Positions 26,217 to 35,400 of a DNA stretch of 64,000 nt are shown here, piece by piece. Source of the DNA: Lentzea sp. NBRC 102530. GTDB lineage: Bacteria > Actinomycetota > Actinomycetes > Mycobacteriales > Pseudonocardiaceae. The stretch lies in contig NZ_BSTF01000009.1 of assembly GCF_030269365.1 (NCBI RefSeq), positions 310,001-374,000 on the forward strand, written 5' to 3'. The position numbers were made by a program, and so were the translations under genes. The first letter of the stretch is position 1. Every line of letters starts with the position of its first letter. Below the pieces are notes generated by a model that saw only the letters and a program-made list of their open reading frames with translations, was not told the DNA's origin and did no database searches.

Positions 26217-27154
26217 TCCGCCGCGCCGGCCTGCTGCTCGCGACCGGCGCGGGGCTCGTGCTGCTGCTGTCGCTGCTCGTGCACGTCGGTGTCGACCTGC
26301 TGCCGGGCGACGCGGCGACCGCGCGGCTCGGCCCGAACGCCACGCCGGAGCGGGTCGCCGAGGTGCGGCACCGGCTGGGACTCGACCAGCCGGTGCTCGT
26401 CCGCTACGGCGACTGGCTCTCCGGCGTGCTCCGCGGTGACCTCGGCACGTCGGTGACCGGCAAGCCCGTCACGGAGATGCTGTCCGACCGGATCGGCAAC
26501 TCCGTGGTGCTGACCGCGGTGACGCTGGTGCTGCTGGTTCCGCTGTCACTCGGCCTCGGTGTGCTCGCCGCGACGCGCGGAGGCCGTCCGATCTCGGCGG
26601 GCGCGCTGCTGCTGGTGTCGGTGCCGGAGTTCGCGATCGCGGGTGGGCTGGCGCTGGTGTTCGCGGTGACGTTGCGGTGGCTGCCCGCCGTGTCGCTGAT
26701 CCCGCTCGGCGACAGCCCGCTGACGCACCCGGACGCGCTGGTGCTGCCGGTGCTCAGCCTGCTGGCGGTGGGGTTGTCGTACTCGGTGCGGGCGATCCGG
26801 TCGGCGGCGGTGACCGCGTTCGGGTCTCCGCACGTGGAGTTCCTGCGGCTCAACGGGATCTCGACGCGCGGGGTGGTGAGGGCCGCGGTGGTTCCTGCCG
26901 TGCTGCCGGTCGCGGTGCAGGTGTGGCTGGTGACCGGTGTCGGCCTCGTCGGTGGAGGGGTGCTGGTGGAGAAGGTGTTCGGCTATCCGGGTATCGGGGA
27001 GCTGCTCGTGACGTCCGTGCAGACCGGTGACCTGCCAGTGGTGCAGGCGCTGGTGCTCGTGCTGGGTGGCGCGATGCTGCTGGCGCTGGCGGTCGCGGAC
27101 CTCGCGGTGGTGCTGTTGACGCCGCGGTTGAGGACACGGGCGGTGGCGGCGTGA
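26213..27154 (+). CDS. ABC importer permease, DppB/NikB-like
   Basis: A 313-residue permease with the N-terminal helix LLLATGAGLVLLLSLLVHVGVDLLPGD and the periplasmic signature RLGLDQPVLVRYGDWLSGVLRGDLG. Its cytoplasmic ATPase-coupling loop (EFLRLNGISTRGVVR) and the EKVFGYPGIGELL motif are universal in DppB/NikB proteins. About six membrane segments. GTG start at 26213 overlapping the binding-protein stop (GTGA), and its own stop overlaps the next GTG. Confidence 0.9.
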   Translation: MIRRAGLLLATGAGLVLLLSLLVHVGVDLLPGDAATARLGPNATPERVAEVRHRLGLDQPVLVRYGDWLSGVLRGDLGTSVTGKPVTEMLSDRIGNSVVLTAVTLVLLVPLSLGLGVLAATRGGRPISAGALLLVSVPEFAIAGGLALVFAVTLRWLPAVSLIPLGDSPLTHPDALVLPVLSLLAVGLSYSVRAIRSAAVTAFGSPHVEFLRLNGISTRGVVRAAVVPAVLPVAVQVWLVTGVGLVGGGVLVEKVFGYPGIGELLVTSVQTGDLPVVQALVLVLGGAMLLALAVADLAVVLLTPRLRTRAVAA

Positions 27155-27963
27155 CCGAATCTCGCCCGCGCCGCATCACCACCAAGACCGTCGTCCTGGC
27201 TGTCGGCGGCCTGGCCGTGGCACTGCTGCTCTTCGGACCGCTCCTCGCCCCGCACGCCGCGACCACCCCGGTCGCACCCCCTTACGCACCACCGTCCGCG
27301 GCCACGCCGTTCGGCACCGACCACCTGGGCCGCGACGTGCTGTCCCGGTGGCTGCACGGCGGCCTGCCGCTGGTCCTGACGAGCCTCGCCGCCGCGCTGA
27401 CCGGCGCGGTCGCCGGTGCAGCAGCGGGGCTGACAGCCGCGCTCACGCGGTCCGGCTGGGTCGAGAACGCCGTGCTGCGGCCACTCGACGCGATCGCCGC
27501 CGTGCCACCGATCCTGGTGCTGTTGCTGACGTTGATCGCGCTGCCGTCGCGGGCGGGCCTGGTGCTCGCGGTGACGCTCGCCGCCGCTCCGCTCACCGCC
27601 CGCGTCACGATGGCCGCCGCCGCGCAGGTCGCCGGGCGCGCGCACGTCGAGGCGGCGGTCGCGCGGGGCGAGAACTGGGCCTGGCTCGTCGGACGCGAGG
27701 TGCTGCCGCTGATCGCGGCGACCGTGCTGGCGGACGCGGGCATGCGGTTCGTATCGGCGGTGCACCTCGTAGCCGCCGCCGGGTTCCTGGGACTCGGGGT
27801 GTCCGATTCGGACTGGGGACTGATGATCGTGGACGCGTTGCCCGGTGCGGCGCTGCAACCGTGGGCGCTCGCCGTGCCCGTGATCGGGGTCGCCGCGCTG
27901 GCGATCGGCGCGAACCTGCTGTCCGACCGCGTGGTCCGCACGTCGAGAGGACTGGCCGGATGA
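27151..27963 (+). CDS. ABC importer permease, DppC/NikC-like
   Basis: A 270-residue second permease. It contains the DppC-type FGTDHLGRDVLSRWLHGG motif after the first helix, a coupling loop (HVEAAVARGENWAWLVGREVLP) and the GFLGLGVSDSDWGLMI segment near the C-terminus. It partners the DppB-like protein. It starts at GTG 27151 inside the preceding stop, and its TGA overlaps the ATG of the ATPase gene. It is slightly shorter than typical DppC (about 300 residues) but all conserved blocks are present. Confidence 0.9.
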   Translation: MTESRPRRITTKTVVLAVGGLAVALLLFGPLLAPHAATTPVAPPYAPPSAATPFGTDHLGRDVLSRWLHGGLPLVLTSLAAALTGAVAGAAAGLTAALTRSGWVENAVLRPLDAIAAVPPILVLLLTLIALPSRAGLVLAVTLAAAPLTARVTMAAAAQVAGRAHVEAAVARGENWAWLVGREVLPLIAATVLADAGMRFVSAVHLVAAAGFLGLGVSDSDWGLMIVDALPGAALQPWALAVPVIGVAALAIGANLLSDRVVRTSRGLAG

Positions 27964-29396
27964 TCGCGCACGTCGAGTCGTTGCGCGTCGAGGCGGGCGG
28001 ACGGGCCGTGCTGGACGGCGTGGACCTCGCCATCTCCGAGGGCGAGGCGGTGGGTCTGGTCGGGCCGTCCGGCTGCGGCAAGACCACGCTCGCGCTGGCG
28101 TTGCTCGGCCACCTGCGCGACGGCGCGCGGCACGGGGGCGGGCAGGCGTTCGTCGGTGGGCGGCCGATGCTGCCGAAGCCGCCGCCGGACGTGCGCGGGC
28201 GGCTGGTCGGCTACCTCGGCCAGGACCCCGGTCTGGTGCTCACGCCGTACCAGCGGGTCGAGGCGGCGCTGAGGCTCGCGGGAGCGGCGGACGTCGGCGA
28301 GGCACTCGACCGGGTCGGACTACCTCCTTCTTTCGCGCGGCGCTATCCGCACCAGCTCTCCGGCGGGCAGCAGCAACGGGTCGCACTCGCGTTCGCCCTC
28401 GCCCGCGAGCCGCGGTTCCTCGTGCTCGACGAACCCACCGCCGCCCTGGACGTGATGGCGCGCGCGGAGGTGCTCGCCGAGCTGCGGCGGTTGCGGGACC
28501 ACGGGGTGGCGCTGCTGTGGATCAGCCACGACCACGGCGCTCTGGAGCAGCTCGTCAGCCGGACGGTGGCGCTGAGCGACGGCCGGATCTTCTGCGTGCC
28601 CGACCCCGTCGCCGAGGTGCCGCACCGTCCATCCACACCGGACTCGACCGCCGTGCTGACCACGGCCGGCCTCAGTGCTCACCACGGTCGCGCGCAGGTC
28701 CTGCACGACGTCGGGCTCACCGTGAGCGCCGGGGAGTGCCTGGCGGTGCTCGGGGTGTCCGGGGCCGGCAAGTCGACGCTCGCCCGCTGCCTCACCGGTC
28801 TGCACCGGCCTTCCTCCGGAACCACCGAACTCGTCAGCTCGCCTCTGGCCGCCGACGTCCGCGATCGCAGCAGGGAGGAACGCGCGAGCGTGCAGCTCGT
28901 CCCCCAGAACCCCGCGGAGTCGTTGCACCCCAGACAGACCGTGCGCACGGCGTTGACGCGACCGCCGAAGGTCCTGCTCGGGCAGCGTGGTGACGCCGCC
29001 GAGCTGCTCCGGGCCGTCGGGCTCCCGGCCGAGGTGGCCGACCGGATGCCCGGTGAGCTCTCCGGCGGGCAACGTCAGCGCGTCGCGCTCGCCCGCGCGC
29101 TCGCCGTCCGGCCGAAGGTGCTGGTGTGCGACGAGATCACGTCCGCCCTCGATCCCGCGACGCAGGCCGGCGTGCTGACGCTGCTCGACGACCTGCGTCA
29201 CGAACACGGCCTCGCGGTCGTGTTCATCACCCACGACGCGGCGGTCGCCGCCGCGATCTCCGACCGGGTGCTCGTGCTCGCCGAAGGCCGTGTGCTCGCT
29301 CACGGCCCGACCGCCGAGTTGCTCGCCCGTCCCGACGACCTCCCGTCCCTGCTGGCGCTCGGACGGCCGACCGCGGAGGACCCGTGCAAGATCTGA
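27960..29396 (+). CDS. ABC importer double ATPase (DppD-DppF fusion)
   Basis: A 478-residue protein with two complete ATPase domains. The first has GPSGCGKTTLALAL, LSGGQQQRVALAFAL, FLVLDEPTAALD and SHDHG; the second (from about residue 235) has GVSGAGKSTLARCL, LSGGQRQRVALARAL, VLVCDEITSALD and THDAA. Peptide/nickel importers usually split these between DppD/NikD and DppF/NikE, so one chain supplies both sites here. The C-terminal oligopeptide-transporter iron-sulfur region of many DppD proteins is absent. The gene overlaps the P450 start by 13 bases. Confidence 0.9.
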   Translation: MIAHVESLRVEAGGRAVLDGVDLAISEGEAVGLVGPSGCGKTTLALALLGHLRDGARHGGGQAFVGGRPMLPKPPPDVRGRLVGYLGQDPGLVLTPYQRVEAALRLAGAADVGEALDRVGLPPSFARRYPHQLSGGQQQRVALAFALAREPRFLVLDEPTAALDVMARAEVLAELRRLRDHGVALLWISHDHGALEQLVSRTVALSDGRIFCVPDPVAEVPHRPSTPDSTAVLTTAGLSAHHGRAQVLHDVGLTVSAGECLAVLGVSGAGKSTLARCLTGLHRPSSGTTELVSSPLAADVRDRSREERASVQLVPQNPAESLHPRQTVRTALTRPPKVLLGQRGDAAELLRAVGLPAEVADRMPGELSGGQRQRVALARALAVRPKVLVCDEITSALDPATQAGVLTLLDDLRHEHGLAVVFITHDAAVAAAISDRVLVLAEGRVLAHGPTAELLARPDDLPSLLALGRPTAEDPCKI

Positions 29397-30595
29397 AGCA
29401 GCTGCCCGAGCTCGACGACGACTACCTGCAGAACCCTCACGACCTCGCGGCACGGCTGCGCGTGGAGGGCCCCGCCCGGCAGGTCGTCATGCCCGACGGC
29501 GTGCGTGTGTGGCTCGTGACCACGCACGCCGAGGCACGCGCGTTGCTCACCGACCCCAGGTTGAGCAGCGACGCCGTGTACGACCGGCTGGAGCACGCCC
29601 GTGCGCTCGCCGAGGGCAAGAAGATCGAGTTCTCGCGGTCGCTCGCCGGTCACATGCTCAACGTCGACCCGCCCGACCACACCCGGCTGCGCAAGCTCGT
29701 GAACAAGGCGTTCACCAGCCGAACCATCGCAAAGCTGGCGCCGCGCATCGAGGAGATCACCGCCGAGCTGCTCGACGCGATCACCGAGGACGAGCCGGTC
29801 GACCTGATCGCCGCGTTCGCGCTTCCGTTGCCCATCAGGGTGATCTGCGAGCTGATGGGCATCCCGGCCGACGATCAACAGCAGTTCGCGACCTGGTCCG
29901 GCCAGATGGTGTCGACGGCCGCACCCGAGGAGATCGGCGCGGCGTCCGGGCAGATGGCCGGGTACCTGATGGGGCTGGCCGAGCAGAAGCGGGCTGACCC
30001 CACCGACGATCTGCTCTCGGCGTTGGTGCACGCGAGCGAGGACGGCGACCAGCTGTCGATCCACGAGCTGATCGCCATGACGTTCGTGCTGCTGATCGGC
30101 GGCTACGAGACGACGGTCAACCTGATCTCCAGCGGTGTGCTCAGCCTTCTCCAGGCTCCTGAACAGCTGCAGAAGCTGCGGGAGAACGAGGCCCTGCTGC
30201 CCAACGCCGTGGAGGAGTTCCTGCGGTTCGAGACGCCGAACAACATGGCCTCGCCGCGCTTCACCAAGGAACCGGTCGTCGTTGGGGACGTCGAGATCCC
30301 CGAGGGCGAACTCGTGTTCGTCTCGCTGCTCGCCGGCAACCGCGACGCCGCGCGGTTCCCCGATCCCGACCGGCTCGACATCACCCGGCCGACCGGCGCG
30401 CACCTCGGGTTCGGGCACGGCATCCACTACTGCGTCGGCGCGCCGCTGGGACGGCTGGAGGGCGAGATCGCGATCGGCAGGCTGCTGGAGCGCTTCTCGC
30501 ACATCGAGCTCGCGGTCGCCCCCGAGTCGTTGCGGTGGCGCAGTAGCACCCAGATGCACGGCCTGGTGTCGTTGCCGCTCGTCGTGCGCCGCTGA
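29384..30595 (+). CDS. Cytochrome P450
   Basis: A 403-residue soluble bacterial P450. The I-helix reads LIGGYETTVNLI (oxygen-binding Thr present), the ExxR motif is in EEFLRFE, and the heme loop is FGHGIHYCVGAPLGRLEG with the axial Cys. It is similar in length and motifs to CYP107-type macrolide and peptide hydroxylases. A P450 gene is also part of the coelibactin locus. It may hydroxylate the aryl cap or desaturate or hydroxylate a ring; the step is unknown. The GTG at 29384 follows a weak ribosome site (GGAGGA, 29376-29381) in the end of the ATPase gene. No ferredoxin gene is seen nearby. Confidence 0.9.
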   Translation: MQDLKQLPELDDDYLQNPHDLAARLRVEGPARQVVMPDGVRVWLVTTHAEARALLTDPRLSSDAVYDRLEHARALAEGKKIEFSRSLAGHMLNVDPPDHTRLRKLVNKAFTSRTIAKLAPRIEEITAELLDAITEDEPVDLIAAFALPLPIRVICELMGIPADDQQQFATWSGQMVSTAAPEEIGAASGQMAGYLMGLAEQKRADPTDDLLSALVHASEDGDQLSIHELIAMTFVLLIGGYETTVNLISSGVLSLLQAPEQLQKLRENEALLPNAVEEFLRFETPNNMASPRFTKEPVVVGDVEIPEGELVFVSLLAGNRDAARFPDPDRLDITRPTGAHLGFGHGIHYCVGAPLGRLEGEIAIGRLLERFSHIELAVAPESLRWRSSTQMHGLVSLPLVVRR

Positions 30596-30622
30596 CCCTC
30601 TTCTGACGAAACGAGAACGACG

Positions 30623-32440
30623 ATGTGCGGTATCACCGGCTGGGTGGCGTTCGACACCGATCTCACCCAGCAGCAAGAAGTCCTCGCCGCGATGACCGCC
30701 ACCCTGACCGCCCGCGGCCCGGACGCGGGCGACGTGTGGGTGCGTCCGCGCGCCGGGCTGGGCCACTGCAGGCTCGCGGTCATCGACCTGCCCGGTGGCG
30801 CCCAGCCGATGACGGCACTGGACGACACCGTCGCGCTGGTCTACAGCGGCGAGGTCTACAACTTCTTGGAGCTGCGCGACGAACTGGCCGCACGCGGGCA
30901 CAAGTTCCGCACGGCGAGCGACACCGAGGTCGTGCTCGCCGGCTACCTGGAGTGGGGCGTGGCCGTCGCCGAACGGCTCAACGGCATGTTCGCGTTCGCC
31001 GTGTGGGACGAACGCGACGGCTCGTTGACGCTCGTGCGCGACCGGCTCGGCGTGAAACCGTTGTATTACGGGGAAACCCGCGACGGCGTGCTGTTCGGCT
31101 CCGAGGCGAAGGCGATCCTGGCGAACCCGCTGGCGTCGCGCAGGGTCGGCCTCGACTGCCTGCACGAGCTGGTCGGCCAGACCAAGGCCCCCGGCTGGGC
31201 GCTGTGGGAGGGCATGCGCGAGGTCGAACCCGGTACGGTCCTGACCGTGACCGCCGCCGGGGTGCGCGAGCACGTCTACTGGCGGCTGGAGACCGCCGAG
31301 CACCTCGACGACCAGGACACGACAGTCGAGACCGTGCGGTCGTTGCTGTCGGACGCGGTGCGGCGCCAGTTGGTCGCGGACGTGCCGCAAGGCGTGCTGC
31401 TCTCCGGTGGTCTCGACTCCAGCGCGCTCACCGGACTCGCCGCCGAGGTGATGCCGGGCCTGCGCACGTTCTCGGTCGGCTATACCGGTCAGGAGGAGAA
31501 CTTCCGGCCGGACGAGCTGCGCGCGACGTCCGACGAGGCGTTTGTGCGCGAGGTCGTGACGCACGTCGGCTCGACCCACCGGACGGTCACCGTCGACACC
31601 CGCGAGCTGCTCGACCCGGAGCTGCGCCGCACGGTCGTCCGGGCGTGGGACCTGCCACTCGGGCTCGGCGACATCAACAGCTCCCTGCACCTGCTGTTCC
31701 GGGCGATCCGGGTGGAGTCGACGGTCGCGCTGTCCGGCGAGTCGGCCGACGAGGTGTTCGGCGGCTACCCGTGGTTCCACCACGAGGCCGCGCGCACGGC
31801 GAACACGTTCCCGTGGCTGGCGTTCGCGCACTCGATCAACACCGATCGCATGGCCGTGCTGCGCAAGGACCTCCGCGACCGGATCGACATCGAGGCCTAC
31901 GTGGCCGACCAGTACGCGACGAGCGTGGCGAGGGTGGAGTTCCTCGACGGCGAGTCGCCGTTGGAACGCCAGATGCGGGTGATCTGCCACCTGCACCTGA
32001 CCCGGCTGGTGCGGGCGCTGCTGGACCGCAAGGACCGCATGTCGATGGCGACCGGACTGGAGGTGCGCGTGCCGTTCTGCGACCACCGGCTCGTCGAGTA
32101 CGTCTACAACACGCCGTGGGCGCTGAAGTCGTTCGACGGCAGGGAGAAGTCGTTGCTGCGAGCGGCGGTGAGGCACGTCCTGCCGGACTCGGTGGCCGAC
32201 CGGGTGAAGAGCCCGTACCCGAGCGTGCAGGACATCAGGTACGCGACGGCGCTGCAGTCGCAGGCGGCGGCCGTGCTGGCGGAGGACTCGGCGTCGTTCG
32301 CGCTGGTGGACCGGGAGTGGGTGCGCGCGGCGGTGGCGCTGGCACCGGAGGAGATCACCGGGCCGCGCAGGCAGGGGCTGGAACGGGTGCTGGACGCACA
32401 CCACTGGGTGCTGGAGTACCGGCCCGAGTTCACGTTCTGA
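30623..32440 (+). CDS. Glutamine-hydrolysing asparagine synthetase-like amidotransferase
   Basis: A 605-residue class II glutamine amidotransferase. Cys2 (MCGITGW) is the glutaminase nucleophile, followed by LTARGPDAGD and GLGHCRLAVIDL. The C-terminal synthetase domain has the PP-loop LLSGGLDSSALTGL and the SGESADEVFGGY motif. AsnB-type enzymes make asparagine or, in biosynthetic clusters, amidate carboxyl groups of the product or a precursor. Its position as last gene of the importer-P450 operon, 27 bases after the P450 stop, argues for a pathway role, for example amidating the C-terminal carboxylate. This is inference; a generic asparagine synthetase cannot be excluded. A strong hairpin follows. 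Confidence 0.87.
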   Translation: MCGITGWVAFDTDLTQQQEVLAAMTATLTARGPDAGDVWVRPRAGLGHCRLAVIDLPGGAQPMTALDDTVALVYSGEVYNFLELRDELAARGHKFRTASDTEVVLAGYLEWGVAVAERLNGMFAFAVWDERDGSLTLVRDRLGVKPLYYGETRDGVLFGSEAKAILANPLASRRVGLDCLHELVGQTKAPGWALWEGMREVEPGTVLTVTAAGVREHVYWRLETAEHLDDQDTTVETVRSLLSDAVRRQLVADVPQGVLLSGGLDSSALTGLAAEVMPGLRTFSVGYTGQEENFRPDELRATSDEAFVREVVTHVGSTHRTVTVDTRELLDPELRRTVVRAWDLPLGLGDINSSLHLLFRAIRVESTVALSGESADEVFGGYPWFHHEAARTANTFPWLAFAHSINTDRMAVLRKDLRDRIDIEAYVADQYATSVARVEFLDGESPLERQMRVICHLHLTRLVRALLDRKDRMSMATGLEVRVPFCDHRLVEYVYNTPWALKSFDGREKSLLRAAVRHVLPDSVADRVKSPYPSVQDIRYATALQSQAAAVLAEDSASFALVDREWVRAAVALAPEEITGPRRQGLERVLDAHHWVLEYRPEFTF

Positions 32441-32447
32441 GGTTCTT

Positions 32448-32479
32448 GATGGGGGCGGTCCGGTTGGACCGCCCCCATC
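32448..32479. terminator. Bidirectional hairpin terminator between amidotransferase and PKS
   Basis: A perfect 14-base inverted repeat (GATGGGGGCGGTCC, 32448-32461; GGACCGCCCCCATC, 32466-32479) with a four-base GGTT loop lies between the converging stops at 32440 and 32484. Very stable GC-rich stem; it should stop transcription from both sides. Confidence 0.85.
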
Positions 32480-32483
32480 GTCG

Positions 32484-35400
32484 TCACACGACGTCGGCGA
32501 GGTAGCCCGCGATCCCGGCCGGTGTCGGGTGGTTCCACAGCAGCGTCGCGGGCAGCGCCACCCCCGTCTCGCGTTCGAGCCGCACCCGCAGCGCCGACGC
32601 AAGCAGCGAGTCCACGCCCGCCTCCGTCAGCGGCCGGTGCGGGCTCACCGCGTCCGCAGGGACGCCGAGCACCGAGCCGATCGCCGTCGCGACCACGTCG
32701 TCCAGGCAGGACCGCAGTTCCGCACCGGACAACCCGGCCCAGGCGCTCGCCTCGGCGGGCTCTGTGGACGCCGTGAGACCGGACAGCACGGATGGCCTGG
32801 GCCCGCTGTGGTCGCGCCGGACCCGCAGCACCGCCGTGACGCCGTTCGGGGCGGCCAGCACCCGGTCGAGCGCGCGCAACGCCTCGTCCGCCGTGATGTC
32901 ACCGGTGCCGCGCGCGTCGAGTTCGACATCGGTGGCCGAGGCCGAGGTGGACATCCCGAGACCGCGCCAGCTCGTCCAGGCGACGCTCGCCGTGCCGGAT
33001 CCCCGGTGCACGGCGAGGGCGTCCAGGTAGGCGTTGGCCGCCGCGTACGCGGTCTGGCCGGGCAGTCCGAGCAGCGGGCCCGCCGAGGAGAACAGGACCA
33101 GGAAGTCCAACGAGCTTGCGGGGAACAGCTCGTGCAGCACGCGGGCGCCGTCGACCTTGGCCCGCATCACCTCCGCCAGGTCCTCAGTGGTGACGTCGAT
33201 CATCAGTCCACTTCGGACCGTTCCGGCGGCGTGCACGACGCCGGCGATCGGCGGCAGGCCGAGTCCGTCGAGGGCGGCGCGGGTGCCGTCGAGGTCCGCG
33301 ATGTCGGCCGCGATCGGGAACACGGCGACACCGGCCTGTTCCAGCTCGCGGACGACACTGCCGCCGGGATCGTTCTCCCACGACGAACGGCCGGGCAGCG
33401 GGGTGCGGCCCTGCAGGACGACGCGGCGGGCACCGAGGTGTGCCAGGTGCAGCGCGACCTTCCGGCCGAGGGCACCGAACCCGCCGGTGACGAGGTAGGT
33501 GGCGTCGGGACGGCACCGCGCCTCGCCCGACGAGCTCGCCGGCACCAGCCGGGGCACCCGGACCTCGCCCGCCTCGATGGCGAGCACGGGTTCGCCGCGA
33601 ACGGTGAGAGCACGCGCGAGCGTTTCGGCGTCGAGCGCGGTCGGTTCGGCCGGCAGGTCGAGCACACCGCCCCAGAAGCCGGGGTGTTCGCTCGCCCCGA
33701 CCCGGCTCACGCCGTGCAGCGGGGCGTGGTCGAGCGAGCCGGATCGCGTGGCGCACCACAGCTTCGGCTTCTCGCCGGGGAGCGCGTCGAGTTCCCGTGC
33801 GGTGTCGAGCAGTTCCCGCACGGCACCGAGCGGATCGGTGCTCACCGGGGCGAGCACGAGGTGGCCCGCCGCGTCACCGGGGCGTTCGACCAGGGGCAGT
33901 CCGAGTGCGGCGGCCAGTTTCGCGTCACCCAGCACTGATGCCGAGGCCCGCGCGCCGGGTTCGACCGGCAGAGCCTTCCAGCGGACGTCGTAGCTCAACT
34001 CCGGCAACGAGTCTCCGCTGTCGCCGTCGAGTTCCCCGTACCGCAACCCCGTCATCCACGCGCCGCCGAGGTGGACGTCCACCGTGTGCGCGCGGTCCTG
34101 GTCGACTCGGACGACGATCTCGGCGGTCTCCGGTGCGTCCCCGGTCAGGCCGAACGACGCGATCTCGGCGGGCATGCGCAGCACCGGCGGCCCGTCGAAC
34201 GCCACCGAGGCGAGCGACAGCGCCGCGTCCAGCAACGCCGTCCAGCCGTCCGCGACCACCGTGCCGCGCAACGCTCTGGGCCCGCGCGACAACGCGGTGA
34301 AGCGCCAGTCGTAGCCCATCGCGGCGACCCCGAGCTCGGCGAGCCTCGTGACGACGTGATCAAGCGCCAGTTCCTCCTCCGTCTGAACGTCGAAGGGTTC
34401 GCCGAGCGTGTCCGCAACAGACGCCGTCGTGTGCACCACCCAGTCGCCGCCGCTGCGCGACACGATGCGCAACGCCGCACCGTCCTGGACGACCTGCAGC
34501 TCGCGCGGCTCGTCCTCGGGAACGGCCACCGGCATGCGCAGCCGCACGTCCCGCAGTCCCGCGCGCTCCCCCGCCACCCGGAAGGTGTTCAGCAGCACCG
34601 CGGCGGGGACGATTTCCGTGCCGAGCACCGGATGCAGGCCGGGATAGGGCCGGGTGCGAGCGGACAGCGTCGTCGTCCACGCCCGCACGCCGGACCCGTG
34701 CACGTCCACCGGGGTACCGAGGAGCGTGTCCCGCGGGTACCTCCTCGCCGGGCCACCGACCCAGTGCGGGGTGTGGCGCCACACGACTCCGGGCATCGGG
34801 ACGAACCCGCCGTCCGGCTGCAGCACCGTCCAGTCGGGGTCGATGCCGTGCCCGTACAACGCGGCCAGTCCCGTCAGCAGGCTCTCGCTCTCGGGCCGGT
34901 TGCGGCGCAGGCTCGCGACCGCCGCACCATGCACGCCCTGCGAGTGCAGCACCTCGTTCACCGAGTGGCTCACGACCGGGTGCGCCGACACCTCGAGGAA
35001 CAGGCGATGCCCGTCCTGCACGGCCGCCTCCACCGCGCCCGCGAACCTCACGGGCTCACCCAGGTTGGCCGCCCAGTAGCGGGCGTCCTGCCGCGGCGCC
35101 GACCGCGGATCGTCCACGGCGGTGACGTACAACGGCACGCGCGCGGTTGCCGGCTCCAGGTCGGCGACCGCCAGTGCGAGCTGTTCGGCCAGAGGCGCCA
35201 TCTGCGGCGAGTGGAACGCCACGTCCGAGTCGACGTTCCGCACGACCCGGCCGGCCGCCGCCATCGCGGCACCCACCTCGGCCACGGCCTCCGGGGGACC
35301 GGCGAGCACCGTGGACGTGGGGGCGGCCGCGATCGCGGCGACCACGTCCGATCGGCCGCGCAGGTGTTCGGCGGCGTCTGCGAACGACAGGTCCACCATC

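Noticed and set aside
29300-32602. 1100-residue minus-strand open frame
   Set aside because: Antisense shadow of the P450 and amidotransferase genes, both of which have full motif sets on the plus strand.
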